64,000 bases of DNA from Chitinophagaceae bacterium. Lineage in GTDB: Bacteria; Bacteroidota; Bacteroidia; Chitinophagales; Chitinophagaceae. Numbering within the stretch: the stretch's first letter is position 1; each line of letters begins with the position of its first letter. The stretch is from contig JAMLHL010000011.1 in the NCBI GenBank assembly GCA_023957125.1, positions 78,678 to 142,677 of the forward strand, read 5' to 3'. The position numbers and the translations under genes were made by a program. The notes beneath the pieces are model-generated. The model was given only the letters and a program-made list of their open reading frames with translations. It searched no databases and had not been told where the DNA came from. Below, in pieces: positions 29,937 to 38,717 of the stretch.

Positions 29937-30839
29937 ATGAATTTCGAGAATATATACTTAGGGATAGCCCCCATTAACTGGACCAACGATGATATGCCCG
30001 AATTGGGCGCCGAAAATACTTTTGAACAATGCATCAGTGAAATGGCACTGGCAGGTTTCACCGGCTGCGAGGTAGGCAATAAGTTTCCCCGCGATATCGC
30101 GGTGCTCAAAAAGGCATTGGCTTTAAGAGGATTACAGATATGTAACCAATGGAACAGTTATGAACTGACAACGCAGTCCCTGGAAGACAATAAAAAAAGT
30201 TTTACCGCTTTGCTGGATTTCCTGGAAGCGATGGATGCAAAAGTGATCGGCGGCGGCGAAACCGGTAATAGCTGTCAGGGTAAGAAAGAGGTTCCTGTAT
30301 TTGAAGGCAAAGGCATGCTGCATACCGCAGACGAATGGAAGCGGTTTACTTACGGGCTGAACGAGCTCGGGAAAATTGCCTGCGACAGGGGGATGAAACT
30401 GGCTTTTCATCATCACATGGGCACCTGCATTCAAAGCGTTGCAGAAACAGAGCGGATGCTGGACGCCACCCAACCTGAAAATGTGTACCTGAATTACGAC
30501 TGCGGTCATTTTTATTTTGCAGGGGAAGACCCGGTAGCGGCCCTTGAGAAATTCCTGCCGCGTACCGCACATATCCATCTCAAAGATATCCGGCCCCGTA
30601 TCCTGCAGCAGGTAAAAGAGGACCGGATGAGCTTCCTCGACGCGGTCAGAGCGGGCGTCTTTACCGTTCCCGGCGATAGAGACGGCTGTATCAACTTCGA
30701 AGCGTTGTTTGATATCATAAAGAAAAGTGGTTATAAAGGATGGATGGTAGTGGAAGCCGAGCAGGATCCGGCAAAAGCCAATCCGTTGGAATACGCGCTG
30801 ATAGCAAGGAATTTTATCAAGGATAAAACGGGGCTGTGA
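29937..30839 (+). CDS. iolE: Inosose dehydratase
   Basis: 300 residues from ATG 29937; the frame is open from 29829, inside iolD, but the protein proper begins MNFENIYLGIAPINW. It is a xylose-isomerase-like TIM barrel with the IolE signature WTNDDMPELG and metal ligands in KLAFHHHMGTCIQ, NYDCGHFYFAGED, HIHLKDIR and VVEAEQDP. It dehydrates 2-keto-myo-inositol to the trihydroxycyclohexanedione used by IolD. Only 4 bp separate it from iolD. Confidence 0.94.
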   Translation: MNFENIYLGIAPINWTNDDMPELGAENTFEQCISEMALAGFTGCEVGNKFPRDIAVLKKALALRGLQICNQWNSYELTTQSLEDNKKSFTALLDFLEAMDAKVIGGGETGNSCQGKKEVPVFEGKGMLHTADEWKRFTYGLNELGKIACDRGMKLAFHHHMGTCIQSVAETERMLDATQPENVYLNYDCGHFYFAGEDPVAALEKFLPRTAHIHLKDIRPRILQQVKEDRMSFLDAVRAGVFTVPGDRDGCINFEALFDIIKKSGYKGWMVVEAEQDPAKANPLEYALIARNFIKDKTGL

Positions 30840-30878
30840 CGCAATAGAATCAACCTTCCGGGTTGCGGGGTTCAGAAA

Positions 30879-30931
30879 CCGGGACGCAGTCCCGGAAGAA
30901 CATATTAAATCCGAAGCTGGAAACTTCGGAT
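30879..30931 (+). repeat. Two-hairpin repeat element, copy A
   Basis: CCGGGAC-GCA-GTCCCGG (30879-30895) is followed by the spacer AAGAACATA (30896-30904) and a second hairpin ATCCGAAG-7 nt-CTTCGGAT (30909-30916 with 30924-30931), then AGC. The same plan, with different but still paired stem bases, occurs three times around the RAYT gene at 45.1-45.9 kb. Here it sits between iolE and the Gfo/Idh gene. Confidence 0.75.
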
Positions 30932-30998
30932 AGCGATAGTTAATCAAAACCTTGTTATCTTTAACCAGCGTTACTTCACTCACATCAATAAACTTCGT

Positions 30999-32363
30999 AT
31001 GAGCCAACATCATTTCAGCCGCCGTCAATTCATTCGTGGCGCTTCTGCTTCTCTTGCACTTGCTTCTTTAAAGGTCAACGGTTTGGAAAAATACGTATGG
31101 CAGGATGCAAAACCAAGGCGGGTGGCGCTCATCGGTACCGGCTGGTATGGCAAAAGCGATCTCTTCCGGCTGATACAGGTAGCTCCGGTGGAAGTAGTAG
31201 GCTTGTGCGATCCGGACAGGCATCAGTTGGAACAGGCGGCGGAGATGGTAAGCCAGCGACAGCAAAATCATAAAAAACCGGCTCTTTACGGCGACTACCG
31301 GAAGTTGCTTGCCGAACAAAAGCCGGAGATCGTATTGATCGGTTCGCCCGATCACTGGCACGCCTTGCAGGCCATTGATTCCATCAAGGCCGGAGCCCAT
31401 GTATATGTGCAAAAGCCCATCAGTGTAGATGTGATGGAAGGCGAAGCCATGGTCGCCGCTGCAAGAAAATACAACCGGGTGGTACAGGTGGGAACCCAGC
31501 GCAAAAGCACTCCCCATCTCATTGACGCCAGGAAAAACATAGTGGATGCAGGGCTATTAGGCAAGGTGTCGCATGTGGAAATGTGTTGCTATTACCACAT
31601 GCGGAATAACGGTAACCCACCGGTGCAGCCGGTGCCCGATTTCTTTGATTATGAAATGTGGACGGGGCCGGCGCCGATGCGCCCCTACGACGGGCTGCCG
31701 CATATCCGCTGGTGGCGTACGTTTATGGAATATGGAAACGGCATCATGGGTGATATGTGTATTCACATGTTTGATACCGTGAGGTGGATGCTGCGATTAG
31801 GCTGGCCCAATAAGATCAGTTCCACCGGCGGCATTTATGTTGACAAAACCGGGAAAAGCAATATAGCCGATACGCAATCCGCTATCTTTGAATACAATGA
31901 ACTGAATTGTGTGTGGCAACACCGGAGCTGGGGTACGCCTGCCGATCCTGAATACCCCTGGTCCTTTAAACTCTATGGCGAAAAAGGAACCCTGTGCGGC
32001 AGCACCATGCAATATGATTTTATACCCGTTGGAAAGGGAGAAAAAATTCATAAAGATGTGGTTTATGAAAAAGAAAAATACCCTGAAGACCTGACCGAAC
32101 CGGCGATAGAATTGAATGCTGCTCCGGCTACCCGATCACACATGCTCGATTTTCTGAAAGCAATTGACAATCACAGCCGCCCGGTTGCAGACATTGAGGA
32201 AGGTCATATATCAACTGCAAGCTGTATTATTGCCAACCTTTCCATGAAGTTGGGGAGACCCTTGACTTACGATCCTGTGAAGAAAATAATCACAGGCGAC
32301 CCGGAAGCCACAAAATTGTTGCAAAGACCCTATAGAAAGCCGTGGATACATCCTGCGGTCTGA
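30999..32363 (+). CDS. Tat-exported Gfo/Idh/MocA-family oxidoreductase
   Basis: 454 residues. The N-terminus carries a twin-arginine signal (FSRRQFIRGASASLALASLK). The Rossmann domain begins RVALIGTGWYGKSDLF and contains CDPDRHQ and IGSPDHWHALQAIDSI, then HVYVQKPISVDV with the conserved Lys-Pro. The C-terminal domain has MGDMCIHMFDTVRWML and IRWWRTFMEYGNG. Members oxidise or epimerise sugars and inositols with NAD(P). Placement behind iolE suggests inositol or scyllo-inositol as substrate, but a periplasmic NAD-dependent step would need tightly bound cofactor, as seen in other Tat-exported members. Confidence 0.88.
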   Translation: MSQHHFSRRQFIRGASASLALASLKVNGLEKYVWQDAKPRRVALIGTGWYGKSDLFRLIQVAPVEVVGLCDPDRHQLEQAAEMVSQRQQNHKKPALYGDYRKLLAEQKPEIVLIGSPDHWHALQAIDSIKAGAHVYVQKPISVDVMEGEAMVAAARKYNRVVQVGTQRKSTPHLIDARKNIVDAGLLGKVSHVEMCCYYHMRNNGNPPVQPVPDFFDYEMWTGPAPMRPYDGLPHIRWWRTFMEYGNGIMGDMCIHMFDTVRWMLRLGWPNKISSTGGIYVDKTGKSNIADTQSAIFEYNELNCVWQHRSWGTPADPEYPWSFKLYGEKGTLCGSTMQYDFIPVGKGEKIHKDVVYEKEKYPEDLTEPAIELNAAPATRSHMLDFLKAIDNHSRPVADIEEGHISTASCIIANLSMKLGRPLTYDPVKKIITGDPEATKLLQRPYRKPWIHPAV

Positions 32364-32432
32364 TTTGGATATCTCAGCTCCCTGCAACCTGCCCCCTGTA
32401 ACTTGCCCCCTCCCCTGCAACCACCTGCCAAC

Positions 32433-33242
32433 TCAATAAGGCGACGGGCTTACAGAACTCCAACCCCCGTCAACTACCAGGGTCTGACCCGTGATATGCC
32501 GGGACGCGGGCGCAGTAAAAAACAAAGCGGCATTGGCTACATCCTGTACTGTACCCGGACGCCCCATAGGGGTTAACCGGCTCCAGGTTTTATCATAATC
32601 GGGATCACTCATCGTTCGCTCGGTAACCGTAGCGCCGGGCGCAATGGCGTTGACCGAAATGTTATGTTCCGAAAGTTCTATGACCAATCCCCTGGCCAAC
32701 ATTTCCAGTCCGGCTTTGGTCATGCCGTAAGCCACCAGGTTTTTATGCGCCTGATGCCCGGTTACGGAAGACATAAATAAAATACTGCCGCCCGAATTCT
32801 GTTTGATAATTTGTTTTGCAACCGCCTGTGCCAGTAAGAAACTGCCTCCTAAATTCAGTTGCAGCACTTTATAAAGCGATTCGGGAGGATAATCCAGAAA
32901 CGCCCCAAACAAAGTAATTCCCGCATTGGCCACGGCAACGGTAAGTTTTCCGAACTTCTCCACCGTCTCTTTAACCAGGAATTGTATAAAATCGGGCGAA
33001 GAAACATCGCCTGGTACCGCTATACAATTATAACCCTGGTCAGCAATAGCGGCGGCGGCATGAAGGGCCAGGTTTTCATCCACATCGTTCAATGCCACTG
33101 AAGCTCCATTCCTGCAGAGTTGTACGGCTATCTCAAAACCAATTCCCTGTCCCGCACCCGTTACAACAGCCACCTCGTTTTTAAATGCATTCCCCGAAAC
33201 GATCATATATGACAAAAACTTTTCGTAATCTATAAACTCCAA
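32433..33242 (-). CDS. Short-chain dehydrogenase/reductase
   Basis: 269 residues of classical SDR. Cofactor loop TGAGQGIGFEIA, NAGITLFG, catalytic Ser in LFMSSVTGHQA and Tyr-x-x-x-Lys in YGMTKAG, then NAIAPGATVTERT and a C-terminal ITGQTLVVDGGWS. The first 12-17 residues (MEFIDYEKFLSY) precede the family core, so Met13 may be the true start. It lies 13 bp downstream of the sugar-acid dehydratase and probably oxidises a sugar or sugar alcohol feeding that enzyme. Confidence 0.9.
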   Translation of the reverse strand: MEFIDYEKFLSYMIVSGNAFKNEVAVVTGAGQGIGFEIAVQLCRNGASVALNDVDENLALHAAAAIADQGYNCIAVPGDVSSPDFIQFLVKETVEKFGKLTVAVANAGITLFGAFLDYPPESLYKVLQLNLGGSFLLAQAVAKQIIKQNSGGSILFMSSVTGHQAHKNLVAYGMTKAGLEMLARGLVIELSEHNISVNAIAPGATVTERTMSDPDYDKTWSRLTPMGRPGTVQDVANAALFFTAPASRHITGQTLVVDGGWSSVSPSPY

Positions 33243-33255
33243 ACTAAAAACGGTA

Positions 33256-34968
33256 TTAATGCGAGTCTCTCGACACCCGGCTGCCGGACGATCCTTTCAG
33301 AAAATCCAGGTCGGCGCCCAGGTGCGCCTGTTCCACATGCTGCACATACAGACTAACATAACCACGGTTGTATGGAGAAGGCGGAGTTTTGCGGTTCGCC
33401 TTCCTTCTGTTAAGCTCCTCCTCTGTGATATCCGCATGAAGCAACCGGTTTTCCACATCCAGAGTGATCATATCTCCATCCTGTAAAACAGAGAAATTTC
33501 CCCCAACGGCTGCTTCGGGCGATACATGCAGCACTACCGTTCCAAAACCCGTACCGCTCATCCTGCCGTCAGAAATACGCACCATATCCGTAACCCCCTT
33601 AGCCAGTATTTTTTTGGGTAATCCCAAATTACCTACCTCGGGCATGCCGGGGTAACCGGACGGCCCCACATTTTTTAAAACCATAATACAAGTCTCGTCT
33701 ATATCCAGTTCCGGATCATCCACCCGGTTTTTATAATCTTCTATATCCTCAAACACCACAGCCCTGCCGGTATGCTCCAATAAATGAGGACTGGCCGCGG
33801 ACGGCTTCATCACGGCGCCTTCTTCACAAATATTCCCTTTGAGCACCACAATGCCCGATATGTCATTAAACGGCTTGCCCCCTTCTGCAATCACGTCCCG
33901 GTTATAACATTCGGCACCGGCAATATTTTCCCCAATCGTTTTTCCATTCACCGTAATACAATCCTCATGCAGCCGTTCCCTCATCTCCTTCATCAGCGCC
34001 GGCAAACCGCCCGCATAATACATGTCTTCCATGAAATATTCCCCGGATGGCTGGAGATTGGCCAATAAAGGAATATCTCTCGAATGAACATCAAAATCAT
34101 CTATTTTAAGCGCCACGCCTATCCTGCCGGCGATGGCCAAAAGGTGCAACACAAAATTGGTAGAACCCCCGATAGCGGCATTTACCCGCATGGCATTTTC
34201 AAACGATTTCCGGGTAAGGATATCCGACAGGCGAAGATTTTCTTTCACCATCTCCACGATCCGGAGACCCGACATCTGCGCCAGTACTTTTCTCCTTGAA
34301 TCCGCAGCAGGAATAGCCGCATTTCCGGGAAGAGACAATCCCAGGGATTCCACCATACAGGCCATCGTGGAGGCAGTGCCCATCACTGCACAATGACCGC
34401 GGCTGCGACACATACAGGCTTCCGCCACCGTCATTTCTTCCTGCGACATAGAACCGGCACGCACTGCTTCGCTGAAACGCCAGACATCACTGGTACCAAT
34501 GTCTTTTCCCTTATACTTGCCCGTGAGCATGGGACCTCCCGATACCACCAGTGTAGGCAAATTAACGCTGCAGGCGCCCATCACCAGCGAGGGCGTGGTT
34601 TTATCACAACCGCAAAGCAATACCACCCCATCCATCGGGTTGGCCCGGATAGATTCCTCCACGTCCATACTTACCAGGTTGCGGTAAAGCATAGCCGTGG
34701 GCTTGATCAGTGTCTCTCCCAGCGACATCACGGGAAATTCCACGGGGAAGCCTCCCGCTTCGTAGATGCCGTGTTTCACAGACTCAGCCAACTCCCTGAA
34801 ATGTGCATTGCAGGGGGTCAGCTCCGACCATGTATTACAAATCCCGATCACCGGCCTGCCGTCAAATTCATAAGACGGGATACCCTGGTTCTTCATCCAG
34901 GCCCGGTAAATAAATCCGTCCTTACCGGTCTTTCCAAACCAGTTGCGGCTCCTTAGTTCATTACTCAT
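33256..34968 (-). CDS. IlvD/Edd-family sugar-acid dehydratase (L-arabinonate dehydratase-like)
   Basis: 570 residues of the [Fe-S]-dependent IlvD/Edd family. Cluster ligands are visible in GICNTWSELTPCN, LCGCDKTTPS and CRSRGHCAVMGTAS; Mg and substrate loops include PAADSRRKVL and NAAIGGSTNFV. Length and the opening LRSRNWFG, FIYRAWMKNQG pattern match L-arabinonate/pentonate dehydratases better than dihydroxy-acid dehydratase of branched-chain synthesis, and the SDR partner supports an oxidative sugar route. The exact sugar acid is not determinable from sequence. Confidence 0.88.
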   Translation of the reverse strand: MSNELRSRNWFGKTGKDGFIYRAWMKNQGIPSYEFDGRPVIGICNTWSELTPCNAHFRELAESVKHGIYEAGGFPVEFPVMSLGETLIKPTAMLYRNLVSMDVEESIRANPMDGVVLLCGCDKTTPSLVMGACSVNLPTLVVSGGPMLTGKYKGKDIGTSDVWRFSEAVRAGSMSQEEMTVAEACMCRSRGHCAVMGTASTMACMVESLGLSLPGNAAIPAADSRRKVLAQMSGLRIVEMVKENLRLSDILTRKSFENAMRVNAAIGGSTNFVLHLLAIAGRIGVALKIDDFDVHSRDIPLLANLQPSGEYFMEDMYYAGGLPALMKEMRERLHEDCITVNGKTIGENIAGAECYNRDVIAEGGKPFNDISGIVVLKGNICEEGAVMKPSAASPHLLEHTGRAVVFEDIEDYKNRVDDPELDIDETCIMVLKNVGPSGYPGMPEVGNLGLPKKILAKGVTDMVRISDGRMSGTGFGTVVLHVSPEAAVGGNFSVLQDGDMITLDVENRLLHADITEEELNRRKANRKTPPSPYNRGYVSLYVQHVEQAHLGADLDFLKGSSGSRVSRDSH

Positions 34969-35086
34969 AACAAAACGATCCTTTGCTTAAAGATATTCTT
35001 TTTGACGGAATTACATCAAATCGCATTTCAAAATTTGCGAATGTGCAAATTTTTTGTCTCGCACACTTTTAAAAAATATTTTTCGA

Positions 35087-35394
35087 TTTACGGTCTGACC
35101 TGCGGTGCCGACCGTAAATCACGATCCGGTCGGCATGCGCCGGCATCAGACCGGATTGCTTTAGAAAATGTCTGGTTGGTTTACGGGCTGACCTGCGGTA
35201 CCGACCGTAAATCACAATCCGGTCGGCATGCACCGGCATCAGAACGGATTGCCTTAGAAAATGTCTGGTTGGTTTACGGGCTGACCTGCGGTACCGACCG
35301 CAAACCACAATCCGGTCGGCATGCGCCGGCGTCAGAACGGATTGCTTTGAAAAAGATGGTTCAGTTTACAAACCTGCGGTGCCGACCGCAGCCG
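35087..35394. repeat. 93-bp tandem hairpin repeat, three units plus a partial
   Basis: Units start TTTACGG at 35087, 35180 and 35273 (period exactly 93), with a shortened fourth at 35365. In unit 1 two perfect inverted repeats are present: TTTACGGTC / GACCGTAAA (35087-35095 with 35110-35118) and ATCCGGTC / GACCGGAT (35124-35131 with 35149-35156). GCCGACC and GGTCGGC (35107-35113 with 35128-35134) give an alternative pairing. Later units carry a few substitutions. It fills most of the 430-bp gap between phnW and the dehydratase. A related single copy is at 47337-47390. An open frame crosses the array because 93 is divisible by 3, but it is not believed coding. Confidence 0.9.
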
Positions 35395-35398
35395 TCTT

Positions 35399-36508
35399 TC
35401 ACATCCTGACCCCTTCTTCTTCCAGCACTTCCTTTATTGCCTTGAGAAGGGCTTTTATATCTTCAGGGAAAATTTGCCCGATGTTCCCGATACGAAAAGC
35501 ATCCGCCTTACTGAGTTTGCCGGGATAAATAACAAAGCCCCGGCTGTTCAGTTTATCATAAAAAACGCCGAAGTTAAATGCGGGATCCGAAGGATAAAGA
35601 AAAGATGAAATGATATGTCCCTGGATTGCCGCAGGGATATATTGCATAAAACCCATGGCAGCCATCCCCTCATCCAACAGGCGCTTGTTTTCTTTATATC
35701 TTTTTTCCCGGGCAGGGATGCCTCCTTCCTCTTCCAACTCTCTCATCGCCTGGCGAAAGGCCATCAAACTTAAAGTTGGCGGCGTAAAACGGAATTGCCC
35801 GTTGGCCTCCAATCCGGCCCATTGATCATACAAATCAAGACTTAAGGTACGAGCCTGACCTTTTGCCTTTTCCAGTTCACTACGCTTACAAAGGGCAAAG
35901 GCGAAACCCGGCACGCCTTCTATACATTTATTGGACGAAGAAACCAGGAAATCAATCTGCAGGTTTTTCATATCCATCTCCACCCCACCGAAACTACTCA
36001 TGGCGTCAACAATAAAAACCTGCCCGTATTTCCTGCAAACCGCCCCGATTTCAGCAATGGGGTTAAAAAGCCCGGTAGTGGTTTCGCTATGGATACAGGC
36101 CACATGTGTGAAAGCAGGATCATCTTTTAAAACAACCTCTACTGCACCGGGCGTTACAATCGTATCCTCATCAAAGCGCAACACCTCGTGATGCAGTTGA
36201 TGCATCCGCGCCATCTTCGCTATCCTCTCGCCGTAGGCGCCATTGGCTAACACCAACAGCTTGTCCTCCGCCCCCACCACACTACTGATCACGCTCTCCA
36301 CTGCAAAAGTGCCTGAACCCTGCATGATAACCGCTTCATAACCCGAGGACTTACCGACATGGGCCAGCTCCAGCAAACCATCGCGGATATCTTTCACCGC
36401 CTTCATAAACACATGGTCGCGCGACCCCATATCTTCCAGCATGGCTTGCTTTACAGTGGCAGATGTTGATAAGGGTCCGGGTGTAAAAAGTAAGGGCTTT
36501 TGAGTCAT
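35399..36508 (-). CDS. phnW: 2-aminoethylphosphonate-pyruvate transaminase
   Basis: 369 residues of class V aminotransferase. It opens LLFTPGPLSTSATVKQAML as PhnW does. PLP contacts: MQGSGTFAVE, HSETTTGLFNP, FIVDAMSSFGG (Asp to pyridine N) and the Schiff-base Lys194 in SSSNKCIEGVPG, the same position as in Salmonella PhnW. It transfers the amino group of 2-aminoethylphosphonate to pyruvate, giving phosphonoacetaldehyde and alanine. The next enzyme, phosphonoacetaldehyde hydrolase (PhnX) or dehydrogenase (PhnY), is not in the window. It is encoded 25 bp downstream of the DUF5690 membrane protein. Confidence 0.93.
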   Translation of the reverse strand: MTQKPLLFTPGPLSTSATVKQAMLEDMGSRDHVFMKAVKDIRDGLLELAHVGKSSGYEAVIMQGSGTFAVESVISSVVGAEDKLLVLANGAYGERIAKMARMHQLHHEVLRFDEDTIVTPGAVEVVLKDDPAFTHVACIHSETTTGLFNPIAEIGAVCRKYGQVFIVDAMSSFGGVEMDMKNLQIDFLVSSSNKCIEGVPGFAFALCKRSELEKAKGQARTLSLDLYDQWAGLEANGQFRFTPPTLSLMAFRQAMRELEEEGGIPAREKRYKENKRLLDEGMAAMGFMQYIPAAIQGHIISSFLYPSDPAFNFGVFYDKLNSRGFVIYPGKLSKADAFRIGNIGQIFPEDIKALLKAIKEVLEEEGVRM

Positions 36509-36533
36509 TAGAATAGATTTGATTAGTTATTAG

Positions 36534-37850
36534 TTAAGCCGCCCGGCTATCTGTTTCCGCAGCAACGGTATTTGCTTTTTTACGGGCGGCCAACCGGTAA
36601 AAAAACACACAGGATGCGGCTAACAGAACCAGGGAAATGGCAGCCTGGAAATAAGTGAATTTGATCAGCACCACCGACCATTGCAGATCCTTCATAAAAA
36701 ATTCTTTGTAAAGGAGCAACAACACACTCCCCAGGTAGCCGATGGAGTCGCATATATATACAAAAAATCCGGCGTTCGCTTTTATCCGGAAATGGGCGAT
36801 CAGGCGTTCAAATAAGGCAATCTGCATGGGCATATAGGCCAGGAAAAGCCCCGTTCCCAACAGCAGCATCCACCAAAACGGTGAAATGACATGCCGCTGA
36901 AAAAGAAGCGTGGCCGCTACGGTTATGATAAATCCCAATCCCAAAATACCGTTTACCACCCAAAAGCCTTTGAAATTATTTTTTATTGCAGAAAGACTGC
37001 CGATCACAGCCAGCACAATAACGCTGGTTATGGCTTCCGTTTGCGTGAACACACTTTTATCCCAGCCGGGATCAATTTCACTCCAAATTTCCACCGTAAA
37101 ATTGTCTCTGAAATCGCGGAGCGTGGCAAGGAAAGTATATAAAACAATGAAACCGAGCAGCCCCCATCCATATTGACGGAAAACATTTCTTTTGTCCGTG
37201 TTGGTCATCGGTAACCGTGGCGCCCTTGCAATAATATCTTCCTTTGTGGGAGCCGGGATCACCGACAGCATCCATACAAAAAAAAGAAACAAAGGCAGAA
37301 AAAGCAAACCGATCACAAACGGCATCCAGAACTCGGAAAGTGTAGGAAACCACTCGTACACTTCATAATAAATCGTTTTCAGCACACCCGAAGAAACAAT
37401 CAGGCTCACACTCAATCCCATTGCCAGTATTTCGGTAAATTTCCTGCCTTCGAGATAACTGAACACAATACCCCATATCATACCCAGAGGCAAACCGTTC
37501 AAAAACAGAAAAATAAAGTTGTAAGGATAAGGCACCCATCCAAAAAACAACAAGGCTATCTCAGCAAAAAGGATCAGACCTATAATGAGCTGCGAACGAC
37601 TGGCCGCCTTCAGCTCAGAAATAACCTTGATCCCTACGAATTTGGAGATCATGTACCCGAATACCTGCGCAATAATAAGAATAATCTTGTAGTGAATGCC
37701 CCATAATGACAACCCTTCATAGATGCCGGCATTAAAAGGCTTTCTAAAAGCATACATACAAAAATAGGTGCCAAAAGCGGCTACCATACACCATACAATG
37801 AAAAAGATCTTAGAATCAGCCAGTAATTTTCTGAGCCATGTCATGGGCAA
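36534..37850 (-). CDS. DUF5690 multi-spanning membrane protein, MFS-like transporter
   Basis: 438 residues with about 12 hydrophobic segments (for example FFIVWCMVAAFGTYFCMYAF, FIFLFLNGLPLGMIWGIVFS, FWWMLLLGTGLFLAYMPMQI) and a central cytoplasmic loop near TNTDKRNVFRQYG. The pattern YAFRKPFNAG and PLGMIWG resembles the organophosphate:phosphate antiporter branch of the MFS. It belongs to the DUF5690 family and has no established substrate. The direct operon link to phnW makes uptake of 2-aminoethylphosphonate a reasonable hypothesis; this is inference from context only. Confidence 0.82.
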   Translation of the reverse strand: MPMTWLRKLLADSKIFFIVWCMVAAFGTYFCMYAFRKPFNAGIYEGLSLWGIHYKIILIIAQVFGYMISKFVGIKVISELKAASRSQLIIGLILFAEIALLFFGWVPYPYNFIFLFLNGLPLGMIWGIVFSYLEGRKFTEILAMGLSVSLIVSSGVLKTIYYEVYEWFPTLSEFWMPFVIGLLFLPLFLFFVWMLSVIPAPTKEDIIARAPRLPMTNTDKRNVFRQYGWGLLGFIVLYTFLATLRDFRDNFTVEIWSEIDPGWDKSVFTQTEAITSVIVLAVIGSLSAIKNNFKGFWVVNGILGLGFIITVAATLLFQRHVISPFWWMLLLGTGLFLAYMPMQIALFERLIAHFRIKANAGFFVYICDSIGYLGSVLLLLYKEFFMKDLQWSVVLIKFTYFQAAISLVLLAASCVFFYRLAARKKANTVAAETDSRAA

Positions 37851-37943
37851 GTCTTTAGTAAACTTTCGTTTAGTATATGTAAATATATCAAAAAAAGGAA
37901 TAAGCGGTGAAGATACATAAATAAGGTTTTAATTTTGTGCATT

Positions 37944-38675
37944 ATGCAACATCGCACCAAACTTTCGGTAAACATCAATAAAATCGCCACGCTTCGCAAC
38001 AGTCGCGGCGGTAACAACCCCGATGTATTAAAAGCGGCAAGAGATATTGAGCGGTTCGGCGCCGACGGAATAACCGTGCATCCCCGTCCCGATGAAAGAC
38101 ATATCCGTTACAATGACGTGAGGGAAATCAAAAAAATAATCACCACCGAATTTAATATCGAAGGCAACTGCAGGGAACAGAAATTTACAGACCTTGTTCT
38201 GGAAACGAAGCCCAACCAGGTAACCCTCGTGCCTGACACCACCGGCCAGCTTACCAGCGACCATGGCTGGGATACGATTCAACACAAAGATTACCTGACC
38301 TATATCATCCGGGTTTTTCAACAGGCCGGTATCCGCGTTTCAATTTTTGTGGACCCGGTCATTTCGATGGTGGAAGGCGCCGCAGCAACGGGAACTAACC
38401 GGATAGAATTATATACCGAAGCCTATGCCAGAAACTATCCGGCCGGTAAAGAAAAAGCCATTGCTCCTTATATAGCTGCAGCTAAAAAAGCAAGGGAACT
38501 GGGACTGGGTATTAACGCCGGGCACGACCTGGATCTGCATAACCTTAGCTATTTCAGGGAGCAGGTCCCCTGGGTGGATGAAGTATCCATCGGTCACGCG
38601 TTAATTAGCGACGCCCTGTATCTTGGCTTGGAAAATACCGTGCAACTGTACAAGCGGCAGTTAGGCGTGTACTGA
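37944..38675 (+). CDS. pdxJ: Pyridoxine 5'-phosphate synthase
   Basis: 243 residues from ATG 37944; an in-frame TTG at 37935 adds three residues but is less likely. Motifs: KLSVNINKIATLRNSRGG, DGITVHPRPDERHI, FNIEGNC (conserved Glu), VTLVPDT, SIFVDP, ELYTEAYA and LGINAGHDLDLHN, with SIGHALI at the phosphate site. It condenses 1-deoxyxylulose 5-phosphate with 3-amino-2-oxopropyl phosphate to make pyridoxine phosphate. A perfect TAnnTTTG box lies at 37930-37937, only 6 bp before the ATG, so a very short or leaderless 5' end is possible. Confidence 0.95.
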   Translation: MQHRTKLSVNINKIATLRNSRGGNNPDVLKAARDIERFGADGITVHPRPDERHIRYNDVREIKKIITTEFNIEGNCREQKFTDLVLETKPNQVTLVPDTTGQLTSDHGWDTIQHKDYLTYIIRVFQQAGIRVSIFVDPVISMVEGAAATGTNRIELYTEAYARNYPAGKEKAIAPYIAAAKKARELGLGINAGHDLDLHNLSYFREQVPWVDEVSIGHALISDALYLGLENTVQLYKRQLGVY

Positions 38676-38717
38676 TGGCATGAATATTGTTTTATTGAAA
38701 ACAAAAACAACAACAAT

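Noticed and set aside
30132..31028. 298-codon minus-strand frame across iolE
   Set aside because: Shadow of iolE; crosses the intergenic hairpin element and shows no domain.
32364..32432. C-rich CCTGCAACCTGCCCCC tract between convergent genes
   Set aside because: Looks like low-complexity intergenic filler; no hairpin or exact repeat unit could be defined.
33256..34968. Branched-chain amino acid dihydroxy-acid dehydratase (ilvD)
   Set aside because: The N-terminal pattern, length of 570 and SDR neighbour fit pentonate dehydratases better; no other ilv gene is nearby.
35087..35394. CRISPR array
   Set aside because: The units are contiguous 93-bp repeats without unique spacers, and no cas gene is in the window.
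35002..35409. 135-codon frame with three 31-residue repeats (YGLTCGTDRK...)
   Set aside because: It exists only because the tandem repeat period (93 bp) is a multiple of 3. The units are hairpin DNA, the sequence is Arg/His/Ser-rich without a fold pattern, and a related copy elsewhere lies in a non-coding spacer.
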